Positions 1 through 6,795 of a stretch of DNA of 64,000 nucleotides are shown one piece after another. How positions within the stretch are numbered: the stretch's first letter is position 1; each line of letters begins with the position of its first letter. The notes beneath the pieces are model-generated. The model saw nothing but the letters and a program-made list of their open reading frames with translations. It ran no database searches and was not told the DNA's origin. This stretch comes from Nocardioides solisilvae (GTDB lineage Bacteria; Actinomycetota; Actinomycetes; Propionibacteriales; Nocardioidaceae). Made by a program: the position numbers and the translations under genes. The stretch spans positions 310,001 to 374,000 of the forward strand of contig NZ_QHKX01000002.1 in NCBI RefSeq assembly GCF_003194625.1. The letters run 5' to 3'.

Positions 1-1011
1 CTTGTCGCGCAGCACGCGCTCGCGCATGAGGTTCTTGGTCAGCGACCGGAACGCGGCGCCGATCTCCTTCTCGCGACCCGCGAAGTCGCCGCCGATGCGG
101 TCGAGCAGGGAGGCCTTGATGGCGTCCATCCGCTCCTCGCGCTCCTGCTTGCCCACGAGGGTGAGCGCCTCGGTGGTCTCGTCCTTGGCAGCGGACTCCA
201 CGGCGGCGTACACGTCGTCCTCGTAGTCGAGGAAGATCGGGAACTCCTGGACGGGCTTCGCCGCCTCCTTGGCCAGCTCGGCCTGGGCCTCGCACAGCTG
301 CTTGATGAAGGGCTTCGCCGCGTCGAGACCCTCGGCCACGACCTCCTCGGTCGGCGCCTTCGCGCCGCCCTGGACGAGCTCGACGACGGCCTCGGTGGCC
401 TCCGCCTCGACCATCATGATCGCCACGTCGCCGGTCTCGGTGACCCGGCCGGCCACGACCATGTCGAAGACCGCGTCCTCGAGCTGGCTGTGGCTGGGGA
501 AGGCCACCCACTGGCCGTCGATCAGCGCCACGCGGACGCCGCCGACCGGGCCGGAGAAGGGCAGGCCGGAGAGCTGGGTGGAGATGGAGGCGGCGTTGAT
601 CGCCAGCACGTCGTACGGCATGTCGGGGTCGAGCGACAGCACCGTGATGACGACCTGGACCTCGTTGCGCAGGCCCTTCTTGAAGGTCGGGCGCAGCGGG
701 CGGTCGATGAGGCGGCAGGTGAGGATCGCGTCCTCGCCCGGCCGGCCCTCGGACCGGAAGAACGAGCCGGGGATCTGTCCCACGGCGTACATCCGCTCCT
801 CGACGTCGATCGTGAGGGGGAAGAAGTCGAAGTGGTCCTTCGGCTGCTTGCTGGCGGTGGTCGCCGAGAGCAGCATGGTCTCGTCGTCGAGGTAGGCGGT
901 CACCGAGCCGGCGGCCTGGCGGGCCAGCAGGCCCGTCTCGAACTTGACGGTGCGCTTGCCGAACTTGCCGTTGTCGAGGACGGTCTCGACGGCGGAGATG
1001 GTGGGTTCCAC
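1..1011 (-). CDS. pnp: Polyribonucleotide nucleotidyltransferase (PNPase), N-terminal part, cut by window edge
   Basis: This is the first 337 codons of PNPase, the phosphorolytic 3'-5' exoribonuclease that degrades and tails mRNA. The visible part covers the first RNase PH domain (about residues 10-230) and the start of the all-alpha linker. Family blocks are plain: [50 protein letters not shown]-type (here [15 protein letters not shown]) and LIDRPLRP. The second RNase PH, KH and S1 domains lie outside the window. The GTG start at 1011 puts an AAGGGA box 7 nt upstream and matches where Streptomyces PNPase homology begins. It follows rpsO on the same strand after a 287-nt structured gap, the standard rpsO-pnp pair. 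In Streptomyces this intergenic region is processed by RNase III and PNPase is autoregulated; the same is inferred here. Confidence 0.97.
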   Translation of the reverse strand, partial: MEPTISAVETVLDNGKFGKRTVKFETGLLARQAAGSVTAYLDDETMLLSATTASKQPKDHFDFFPLTIDVEERMYAVGQIPGSFFRSEGRPGEDAILTCRLIDRPLRPTFKKGLRNEVQVVITVLSLDPDMPYDVLAINAASISTQLSGLPFSGPVGGVRVALIDGQWVAFPSHSQLEDAVFDMVVAGRVTETGDVAIMMVEAEATEAVVELVQGGAKAPTEEVVAEGLDAAKPFIKQLCEAQAELAKEAAKPVQEFPIFLDYEDDVYAAVESAAKDETTEALTLVGKQEREERMDAIKASLLDRIGGDFAGREKEIGAAFRSLTKNLMRERVLRDK

Positions 1012-1298
1012 GTAGTGGTCCCTTCTGTTCGCGGAGCGCACCCGCGGACGACCAGCCCCGTGCGGGGCATGGGCCGGTCTTCGATCGAGGCTCGCAGGCG
1101 CCCGACCGCGACGGTCGGCTCCTGAGGGCCACTACCGAGGACCGGGCCGAGTCGGCGGGTCGCTCCTGGATGATGGATCTTCAGTTGTGTGCGACGGCCC
1201 GAGGGGGACGTCGCAGGCGGGCAGTGCTCTGCACGCACCTGCCAATGTAGCGAGAAATGCCGAGGAGGGCCCACTCCGGGGAGTGGGCCCTCACGACG
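1012..1298 (-). promoter_or_regulatory. rpsO-pnp intergenic leader; candidate Actino-pnp RNA element
   Basis: This 287-nt gap has no convincing gene but several hairpins. They are GCCCC-GTGC-GGGGC at 1055-1068, CCGACCG-CGA-CGGTCGG at 1102-1118, and a strong stem at 1267-1290 listed separately. A conserved RNA structure called Actino-pnp is known in front of actinobacterial pnp genes. Position and hairpin content fit, but I could not align it to the covariance model. Its likely role is feedback control or processing of the pnp mRNA. Confidence 0.45.
1267..1290 (-). terminator. Hairpin after rpsO (partial terminator or RNase III site)
   Basis: A perfect 10-bp stem GGGCCCACTC/GAGTGGGCCC with a 4-nt loop lies 8 nt past the rpsO stop. 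There is no clear U-tract after it on the minus strand, so it may act as a transcript-processing or stability stem that lets some transcription continue into pnp. Confidence 0.65.
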
Positions 1299-1574
1299 TC
1301 AGCGGCGAAGGCCGAGGCGCTCGACGATCGACCGGTAGCGGTCGATCTCCGTCTTCTGCAGGTAGTTGAGGAGACGGCGACGCTGGCCGACCAGCAGCAG
1401 CAGGCCACGACGGCTGTGGTGGTCGTGCTTGTGCTGCTTGAGGTGCTCGGTCAGGTGGGCGATGCGGTGCGACAGCAGCGCGATCTGCACCTCCGGCGAA
1501 CCGGTGTCACCCTCGGTCGTCGCGTACTCGGCGATGATCTTCTTCTTGGTCTCCGCGTCAGTACCGATGGACAT
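1299..1574 (-). CDS. rpsO: 30S ribosomal protein S15
   Basis: S15 is a primary 16S rRNA binder in the platform of the 30S subunit. The 91-aa product has family-typical length and motifs: [17 protein letters not shown] near residue 24, then [20 protein letters not shown] and the C-terminal block with [12 protein letters not shown]. The ATG start has a purine-rich GGAAGGGAGC box 7-9 nt upstream. It is transcribed before pnp and has its own candidate promoter at 1700-1730. In E. coli S15 represses its own translation; whether that applies here cannot be seen. Confidence 0.98.
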   Translation of the reverse strand: MSIGTDAETKKKIIAEYATTEGDTGSPEVQIALLSHRIAHLTEHLKQHKHDHHSRRGLLLLVGQRRRLLNYLQKTEIDRYRSIVERLGLRR

Positions 1575-1699
1575 GCGCAGGCTCCCTTCCGGCCCACCAG
1601 GGGCTCGTTCGTTGCGCGGCGCGCCGGGGCCTGTTCACCCGGGCACTCTCGATCCGCGGCCGTTGGACGGCACGTCGCCCGCACGCGGGCAACCGGACG

Positions 1700-1730
1700 A
1701 GGATATCAGCGCGACGGCGGGGCCGCCCAA
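1700..1730 (-). promoter_or_regulatory. Candidate rpsO promoter (TTGGGC-19-TATCCT)
   Basis: On the minus strand a -35-like TTGGGC (1725-1730) and a -10 TATCCT (1700-1705) are separated by exactly 19 bp, about 125 nt before the rpsO ATG. The same 19-bp spacing occurs before rpsB, rpsP and rplS in this window. Confidence 0.5.
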
Positions 1731-1754
1731 TCACCGGGCCGGGACCGCACCGCC

Positions 1755-2021
1755 TCAGACGGCGGGCGGGGGCGGCGGGTCGGCCTCGACGTGGCGCTCG
1801 GTGGTGGCCGTGCGGCCGTGCGCGTCGGTGGTGGTTGCCACCGTGCTCTGCCGACGGCGCGAGTTCTGCTGCACGATGCTCAGCAGCAGCAGCGCCACGC
1901 CGGCCAGGGTCAGGATCCACCCCACCATGCCGAGGTTCACCGGGCCGACCTGCTCCTCGCTGATGGCCAGGGACAGGATCAGTCCCAGCACGATCAGTCC
2001 GACCGCTCCTCCGTAACCCAT
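1755..2021 (-). CDS. Small two-TM membrane protein (DUF6458-like)
   Basis: The 88-aa protein has two hydrophobic segments, about residues 5-20 (AVGLIVLGLILSLAI) and 31-48 (MVGWILTLAGVALLLLSIVQ). A polar tail rich in Arg, Thr and His follows and ends in a proline run (DPPPPPAV). The order resembles small actinobacterial membrane proteins labelled DUF6458; I assign no function. The ATG at 2021 has an excellent AAGGAG box 7 nt upstream. A much longer reading extending to 2654 would overlap the divergent oxidoreductase gene and is not supported. The gene sits alone between the rpsO promoter and the divergent molybdoenzyme. Confidence 0.8.
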   Translation of the reverse strand: MGYGGAVGLIVLGLILSLAISEEQVGPVNLGMVGWILTLAGVALLLLSIVQQNSRRRQSTVATTTDAHGRTATTERHVEADPPPPPAV

Positions 2022-2098
2022 CTGGTGGCTCCTTCGAGTCGTGTCCGGGCGCCACCGCGGCGCCCGCGGCCGGCTCCGTACCCCGGCGGGCTCGCACC

Positions 2099-2152
2099 CA
2101 TGCCCAGCCGTGCCCCAGCCCTGCCCCGGCGATGCCCCGGCCGTGTCCGGGC
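2099..2152. repeat. Phased 11-bp tandem repeats upstream of the molybdoenzyme gene
   Basis: Five degenerate units lie head to tail: catgcccagc, cgtgccccagc, cctgccccggc, gatgccccggc and cgtgtccgggc (one 10-bp unit, then four of 11 bp). The core is TGCCCC(A/G)GC. The array ends about 87 bp before the -10 hexamer of the downstream gene. The one-helical-turn period would place each unit on the same DNA face. Confidence 0.75.
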
Positions 2153-2238
2153 CATCCGCTCGCCGGGTCCCGGCCGCGCCCTCGGCGCGGCGGGAGGGGT
2201 TGTGCGCGCAGACCATGTGCCGGGGCGCCGCGCGGTGG

Positions 2239-2244
2239 CAGGAT
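2239..2244 (+). promoter_or_regulatory. Candidate -10 box of a leaderless transcript (CAGGAT)
   Basis: CAGGAT is followed by 6 nt and then the ATG at 2251. This matches the spacing seen before many other starts in the window and predicts transcription beginning at or next to the start codon. Confidence 0.45.
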
Positions 2245-2250
2245 CGGGCG

Positions 2251-4398
2251 ATGAGCACCACCCGAGCCGGCAGCCCCGAAGTGCGGCGCCGCACCGCCTG
2301 CAACCTGTGCGAGGCGATCTGCGGCCTCGAGCTGACCCTGGTCGACGACGTCGTCACCGGCGTGCGGGGGGCCGAGGACGACCCGCTCTCCCGCGGCCAC
2401 GTCTGCCCCAAGGGCGTGGCGATCGCCGACGTCCTGCACGACCCCGACCGGCTCCGGCGGCCGGTACGGCGGCACGGTCCCGCCGACGACCCGCGGTGGG
2501 AGGAGATCGGCTGGGACGAGGCGCTCGACCTGGTCGCCGACCGGCTGGCCGCGACCGTCGAGCGGCACGGCCGGGACGCCGTCGCGGTGTACCTCGGCAA
2601 CCCCAACGTGCACAGCCTCGGCTCGATGACCCACGGCAGCGCGCTGCTCCGCACGCTCGGGACGCGGAACCGGTTCAGCGCGACCTCCGTCGACCAGCTC
2701 CCCCACCAGCACGTCGCCCGGCTGCTCTACGGGCACCAGCTGCTCCTCCCGGTGCCCGACCTCGACCGCACCGACCTCTTCGTCGTCCTGGGCCACAACC
2801 CGATGGTCTCCAACGGCTCGATGATGACGGTCCCCGACTTCCCCGCCCGGCTGCGGGAGCTGCACGCCCGGGGCGGACGCATGGTGGTCCTGGACCCGCG
2901 GCGCACCGAGACCGCCAGGCTCGCCGACGAGCACCACTTCGTGCGCCCTGGCACCGACGTGCACGTGCTGCTGGCGATGCTGCACGTCGTCCTCGCGGAG
3001 GGGCTCGCCTCCGTGCCGGAGTGGGCGGACGGGGTCGACCGTGTCCGGGAGGCGGTGGCCGGCCACACCCCGGCCCGCGCCGCGGAGGCGAGCGGGGTGC
3101 CGGCCGAGGTGGTCGAGCGCCTCGCCCGGGAGCTGGCCGCGACGCCGCGCGCCGTCGTCCACGCCCGGATGGGCGTCTCCACGACCGAGTTCGGCACGGT
3201 GGCGCAGTGGGCCGTGCAGCTGCTCAACATCCTCACCGGCCACGTCGACCGGGTCGGGGGCGCCATGTTCACCACCCCCGCCGTCGACGTCGTGGGGCGC
3301 GGGCTGGTCGGGAAGGGTCACCACGGGAGGTGGCACTCCCGCGTCCGAGGCCTCCCGGAGACCGGCGGCGAGCTCCCGGTGGCCGCGCTGCGGGAGGAGA
3401 TCACCACCCCGGGTCCCGGCCAGGTGCGCGCCCTGGTCACCAGCAGCGGCAACCCGGTGCTCTCCACGCCCGACGGCGCGGCGCTGGACCGCGCCCTGCC
3501 GGGCCTGGACTTCATGGTCTCGCTGGACTTCTACGTCAACGAGACGACCCGGCACGCCGACGTCGTCCTGCCGCCCACCTCCCACCTCGAGCGGGACCAC
3601 TACGACCTCGTCTTCCACGCGCTGGCGGTCCGCGACACCGCCCGGTTCTCGCCCGCCGTCGTGGCGCCGGACCGCACGCAGCGCCACGACTGGCAGATCC
3701 ACGCCGGGCTGGTCCGCCGCCTGCAGCGCCGGCTGGGGGTGCCCCGGGCGCAGCGACTGCGGAGCGCCGCCCGCCTCGCCCTCTCCCCCACCCGCACGGT
3801 GGCCCTGCTGCTGGCCACCAGCCGGACCGGCGTCACCCTGCGCCGGCTGCGGCGGACGCCGCAGGGGGTCGACCTGGGACCGCTGCGACCGGGGCGCCTC
3901 CCCGAGCGGCTCCGCACGTCCGACCGCCGGGTCGACCTCGCGCCGGCGCTCGTCGTCGACGACCTCCCCCGGGTCCGGGAGGCGCTCGGGTCGCCCCCGA
4001 CCGGGGACGACGGGACGCTGCTGCTCGTGGGGCGCCGGCACCAGCGCGACAACAACTCGTGGATGCACAACACCCCCCGCCTGACCAAGGGGCGCGCGCG
4101 CCACGAGCTGCACGCGCACCCCGACGACCTGGCCGCGCGCGGGATCGCCGACGGGGAGCGCGTCCGCGTCGCCTCCCGGGTCGGCGAGGTGGTGGTGGAG
4201 GTGCGCTCCACGAGCGACATGATGCCGGGCGTGGTCTCGCTCCCCCACGGCTACGGCCACGGCCGTCCCGGTTCGGGCACCACGCACGCCGGGACGGTGC
4301 CCGGCGTCTCGGCCAACGACCTCACCGACCCCGAACGGCTCGACGTGTCGGGCAACGCGGCGCTCAACGGCCTCCCGGTCCGGGTCTCGCCCGCCTGA
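2251..4398 (+). CDS. Molybdopterin (bis-MGD) oxidoreductase with N-terminal [4Fe-4S] motif
   Basis: The 715-aa protein belongs to the DMSO-reductase/formate-dehydrogenase superfamily. The N-terminal Fe-S motif is C17-x2-C20-x3-C24-x27-C52. Then follow the molybdopterin oxidoreductase core (blocks GWDEALDLVADRLA, VVLGHNPMVSNGS, VVLDPRRTETA, SLDFYVNETTRHADVVLPP) and a C-terminal molydopterin-dinucleotide-binding domain (from about residue 590, NNSWMHNTPRL onward). There is no signal peptide or twin-arginine motif, so it is probably cytoplasmic. These four cysteines are the only ones in the protein, so molybdenum cannot be held by Cys or Sec. The substrate is unknown. The ATG at 2251 is preferred over an upstream in-frame ATG at 2041, because the family homology starts just after 2251 and a CAGGAT hexamer sits 6 nt before it. 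It stands alone, with no electron-transfer subunit beside it. Confidence 0.9.
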   Translation: MSTTRAGSPEVRRRTACNLCEAICGLELTLVDDVVTGVRGAEDDPLSRGHVCPKGVAIADVLHDPDRLRRPVRRHGPADDPRWEEIGWDEALDLVADRLAATVERHGRDAVAVYLGNPNVHSLGSMTHGSALLRTLGTRNRFSATSVDQLPHQHVARLLYGHQLLLPVPDLDRTDLFVVLGHNPMVSNGSMMTVPDFPARLRELHARGGRMVVLDPRRTETARLADEHHFVRPGTDVHVLLAMLHVVLAEGLASVPEWADGVDRVREAVAGHTPARAAEASGVPAEVVERLARELAATPRAVVHARMGVSTTEFGTVAQWAVQLLNILTGHVDRVGGAMFTTPAVDVVGRGLVGKGHHGRWHSRVRGLPETGGELPVAALREEITTPGPGQVRALVTSSGNPVLSTPDGAALDRALPGLDFMVSLDFYVNETTRHADVVLPPTSHLERDHYDLVFHALAVRDTARFSPAVVAPDRTQRHDWQIHAGLVRRLQRRLGVPRAQRLRSAARLALSPTRTVALLLATSRTGVTLRRLRRTPQGVDLGPLRPGRLPERLRTSDRRVDLAPALVVDDLPRVREALGSPPTGDDGTLLLVGRRHQRDNNSWMHNTPRLTKGRARHELHAHPDDLAARGIADGERVRVASRVGEVVVEVRSTSDMMPGVVSLPHGYGHGRPGSGTTHAGTVPGVSANDLTDPERLDVSGNAALNGLPVRVSPA

Positions 4399-4413
4399 GC
4401 GGGCGCTGCCGGG

Positions 4414-5361
4414 TCAGGCTCGGAGGACCTCGCGGGCCCGGCCGACGTCCTCGTGCATCTGGGCGACCAGGGCCTCGACCCCCTCGAACGCGACCTGCCC
4501 GCGGAGCCGCTCGACGAACTCGACCTCGACCTCGACGCCGTACAGCTCCAGGTCGTCGCGGTCCAGCACGTAGGACTCCACCCGACGCGCCCGCTGGCCG
4601 GCGAACGTGGGGTTGGTCCCGACGGAGATGGCGGCCGGGTGTCGCTCGCCCGTGTCGCGGCGCACCAGCCAGCCGGCGTACACGCCGTCGGCGGGCGCCG
4701 CCTCCGCCGCGGACGTCGGCACGTTGGCGGTGGGGTACCCGAGCTCGCGGCCGCGCTGGTCGCCGCGGACCACGACGCCGCGCACGGAGTGCAGGCGACC
4801 CAGCGCCTCCGCGGCCCCGCTCACGTCGCCCGCGGCGAGGCACTGGCGGACGTAGGTCGAGCTCCACACCTGCGGACCGCCGTCGAGGTCCACGCCCTCG
4901 GTCTCGAAGCCCCGCTCGGCACCCGCCCGGGTGAGGAGGGCGACGTCGCCGGCGGCCTTGTGACCGAAGCGGAAGTTGGCGCCGACCACCACGGCCCGCG
5001 CGGAGAGCGCGTCGACCAGGATGCGGTCGACGAAGGTCATCGGGTCCCAGGCGGCGACCTCGCGGTCGAAGGCGACGACGAACACGGCGTCCACGCCGGC
5101 CTCGGCGAGCAGCGCCGCGCGGGTCGGGACCGAGGTGAGGGTGGTGGGGGCGTGCTCGGGGCGAAGGACCGCCATGGGGTGCGGGTCGAAGGTCACCGCC
5201 ACCACGGTCCCCACGCCCAGCCGCGTGGCCGTCGCCCGTGCCTGCTCCAGGACGTGCCGGTGCCCACGGTGGACGCCGTCGAAGTTGCCGATCGAGACCA
5301 CGGTGGGTCCGAGGTCGGCCGGGACGTCCGCGAGCGATCGCCAAATCTGCACGACGGGCAT
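4414..5361 (-). CDS. ribF: Bifunctional riboflavin kinase / FAD synthetase
   Basis: RibF phosphorylates riboflavin to FMN and adenylylates FMN to FAD. The 315-aa length is typical. The N-terminal nucleotidyltransferase domain carries SIGNFDGVHRGH (about residues 23-34, the HxGH-type site) and GANFRFGHKAAGD. The C-terminal flavokinase domain carries RGRELGYPTANV (PTAN, about residue 205) and SVGTNPTF. It lies 13 nt after truB on the same strand, at the end of the rimP-infB-truB run, the usual actinobacterial location. It converges on the molybdoenzyme gene, with 15 nt between the two stops. Confidence 0.96.
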   Translation of the reverse strand: MPVVQIWRSLADVPADLGPTVVSIGNFDGVHRGHRHVLEQARATATRLGVGTVVAVTFDPHPMAVLRPEHAPTTLTSVPTRAALLAEAGVDAVFVVAFDREVAAWDPMTFVDRILVDALSARAVVVGANFRFGHKAAGDVALLTRAGAERGFETEGVDLDGGPQVWSSTYVRQCLAAGDVSGAAEALGRLHSVRGVVVRGDQRGRELGYPTANVPTSAAEAAPADGVYAGWLVRRDTGERHPAAISVGTNPTFAGQRARRVESYVLDRDDLELYGVEVEVEFVERLRGQVAFEGVEALVAQMHEDVGRAREVLRA

Positions 5362-5374
5362 GCTACGGGGCGGC

Positions 5375-6259
5375 TCAGCCGACGAAGACGGCGACCGGAC
5401 GCGCTCCCTCGCCCGAGGGCTCGTAGAGCGCCAGGAACTCGCCGTCGGGGGCGAAGACCGCGTGCTCCCCCGCTCCGGGCAACGTGCGGGACAGCCGTCG
5501 ACCCACCCGGACGTCGCGGGCCTCGGCCTCGTCGAGGTCGACCGCGGGGAAGGTGCTCCTGGCCGCCTCGGCGATCGGCACCACCCGGAAGTCGTCGGCC
5601 AGCTGCTCCAGCGTCCGGGCGGACCCCAGGTCGAAGGGGCCGACGGCGGTGCGACGGAGCGCCGTGAGGTGGCCGCCCGTGCCGAGGTCTCGGCCCAGGT
5701 CCCGGGCCAGGGCCCGCACGTAGGTGCCGCTGGAGCAGCGCAGCGAGATCCGGACGTCGGGCAGGTCCACCTCGTGCACCACGAGCTCGTGGATCGTCAC
5801 GGGGCGGGCCGCCAGCTCGACCTCCTCGCCGTCGCGCACCCGGGCGTAGGCCCGGCGGCCGTCGACCTTGATCGCCGAGACGGCGGTCGGCACCTGCTCG
5901 ATCCGGCCGACGTACCGCTCGAGCCCGCGGCGGACCTGCTCCTCGGTGACGTGGGACGTGTCCCGCACCTCGAGGACCTCGCCCTCCGCGTCGTCGGTGG
6001 TGGTCGTCGCGCCGAGCCGGACCGTGGCGTCGTAGGCCTTCTCGGTGAGCATGAGGTGGCCCAGGAGCCGGGTGGCCCGGCCGACGCCGAGCACCAGCAC
6101 GCCCGTCGCCATCGGGTCCAGGGTGCCGGCGTGACCGACCTTGCGGGTGCCCGCCAGGCGACGGACGCGCGACACGACCCCGTGGGAGGTCGTCCCGCCG
6201 GGCTTGTCGACCACGACGATCCCGGCCGGCGCCTCACCCGCGGTGGCCGAGGCGCTCAC
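5375..6259 (-). CDS. truB: tRNA pseudouridine(55) synthase
   Basis: TruB makes the universal pseudouridine 55 in the T-loop of tRNA. The 294-aa protein has the fold's N-terminal block [14 protein letters not shown], the catalytic aspartate D48 in [13 protein letters not shown], the [10 protein letters not shown] strand and [20 protein letters not shown] motif (here [16 protein letters not shown]). A PUA-like C-terminal part follows. Its ATG overlaps the rbfA stop by 4 nt (ATGA), so translation is probably coupled. Confidence 0.96.
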   Translation of the reverse strand: MSASATAGEAPAGIVVVDKPGGTTSHGVVSRVRRLAGTRKVGHAGTLDPMATGVLVLGVGRATRLLGHLMLTEKAYDATVRLGATTTTDDAEGEVLEVRDTSHVTEEQVRRGLERYVGRIEQVPTAVSAIKVDGRRAYARVRDGEEVELAARPVTIHELVVHEVDLPDVRISLRCSSGTYVRALARDLGRDLGTGGHLTALRRTAVGPFDLGSARTLEQLADDFRVVPIAEAARSTFPAVDLDEAEARDVRVGRRLSRTLPGAGEHAVFAPDGEFLALYEPSGEGARPVAVFVG

Positions 6260-6729
6260 GCGTCGTCGTCCGCGTCGTCCTCGTCGTCCTCGTCGTCGCC
6301 GTCGTCCGCGTCGGGCCGGGGCTTGCGGTACGGGTCCTCCTCGGAGGCGTACGTCGCACCGGCGCGCTGGGCGGCGACGGCCTCGTCGCTCGCGCGCGCC
6401 GCCGCCAGGACCTCGTCGAGGTGCCGGGCCGTCTCCGGGAGGGCGTCCCGGACGAACTCGAGCGTCGGCACGTGGCGGGTGCCGAGCTGCTTGCCGACCT
6501 CGGAGCGGATCAGGCCCCGGGCCGACTCCAGGGCGGCCGCGGAGCCCGCCGCCTCGTCCTCCTCGCCCAGCGCCGTCCAGAAGACGGTCGCGTGCTGGCT
6601 GTCGCCCGAGACCCGGACGTCGGTGACGGTCACGAAGCCCAGGCGCGGGTCCTTGATCCGCCGCTCCAGCATCTCGGCGACGACGACCTGGATCCGGTCG
6701 GCGATCTTCCGCACCCGTGGGTTGCTCAT
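6256..6729 (-). CDS. rbfA: Ribosome-binding factor A
   Basis: RbfA is a KH-fold 30S maturation and cold-adaptation factor that binds near the 16S 5' helix. The 157-aa product has family motifs [37 protein letters not shown] and the basic/hydrophobic core up to about residue 115. An unusual acidic tail of about 25 residues, nearly all Asp/Glu/Ala, closes it. Such tails are common in actinobacterial RbfA. It overlaps truB by 4 nt and follows infB after a 66-nt gap with a strong hairpin. Confidence 0.96.
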   Translation of the reverse strand: MSNPRVRKIADRIQVVVAEMLERRIKDPRLGFVTVTDVRVSGDSQHATVFWTALGEEDEAAGSAAALESARGLIRSEVGKQLGTRHVPTLEFVRDALPETARHLDEVLAAARASDEAVAAQRAGATYASEEDPYRKPRPDADDGDDEDDEDDADDDA

Positions 6730-6754
6730 GTTCCTACCTTCGTCAAAATGTCGA

Positions 6755-6784
6755 GTCGGCGCCAGCCTCGCAGCTGGCGCCGAC
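6755..6784 (-). terminator. Hairpin between infB and rbfA
   Basis: A perfect 12-bp stem GTCGGCGCCAGC/GCTGGCGCCGAC with a 6-nt loop is followed on the minus strand by a short T-containing stretch (CATTTTG). It is placed 11 nt past the infB stop. It could terminate part of the transcripts and so lower rbfA-truB-ribF expression, since these genes have no other obvious promoter. Confidence 0.65.
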
Positions 6785-6795
6785 CCTGGGGTGTG

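Noticed and set aside
2099..2152. CRISPR-like repeat
   Set aside because: The units are contiguous with no spacers and only 11 bp long.
2041..2250. 70-codon N-terminal extension of the molybdoenzyme
   Set aside because: It is low-complexity, runs through the 11-bp repeats and lacks a start signal. The Fe-S domain starts just after the ATG at 2251.
1257..4934. Very long plus-strand reading frame across rpsO, the molybdoenzyme and ribF
   Set aside because: It is antisense or out of frame to recognised genes, and it has a repetitive Arg/Pro/Ala composition typical of high-GC shadow frames.
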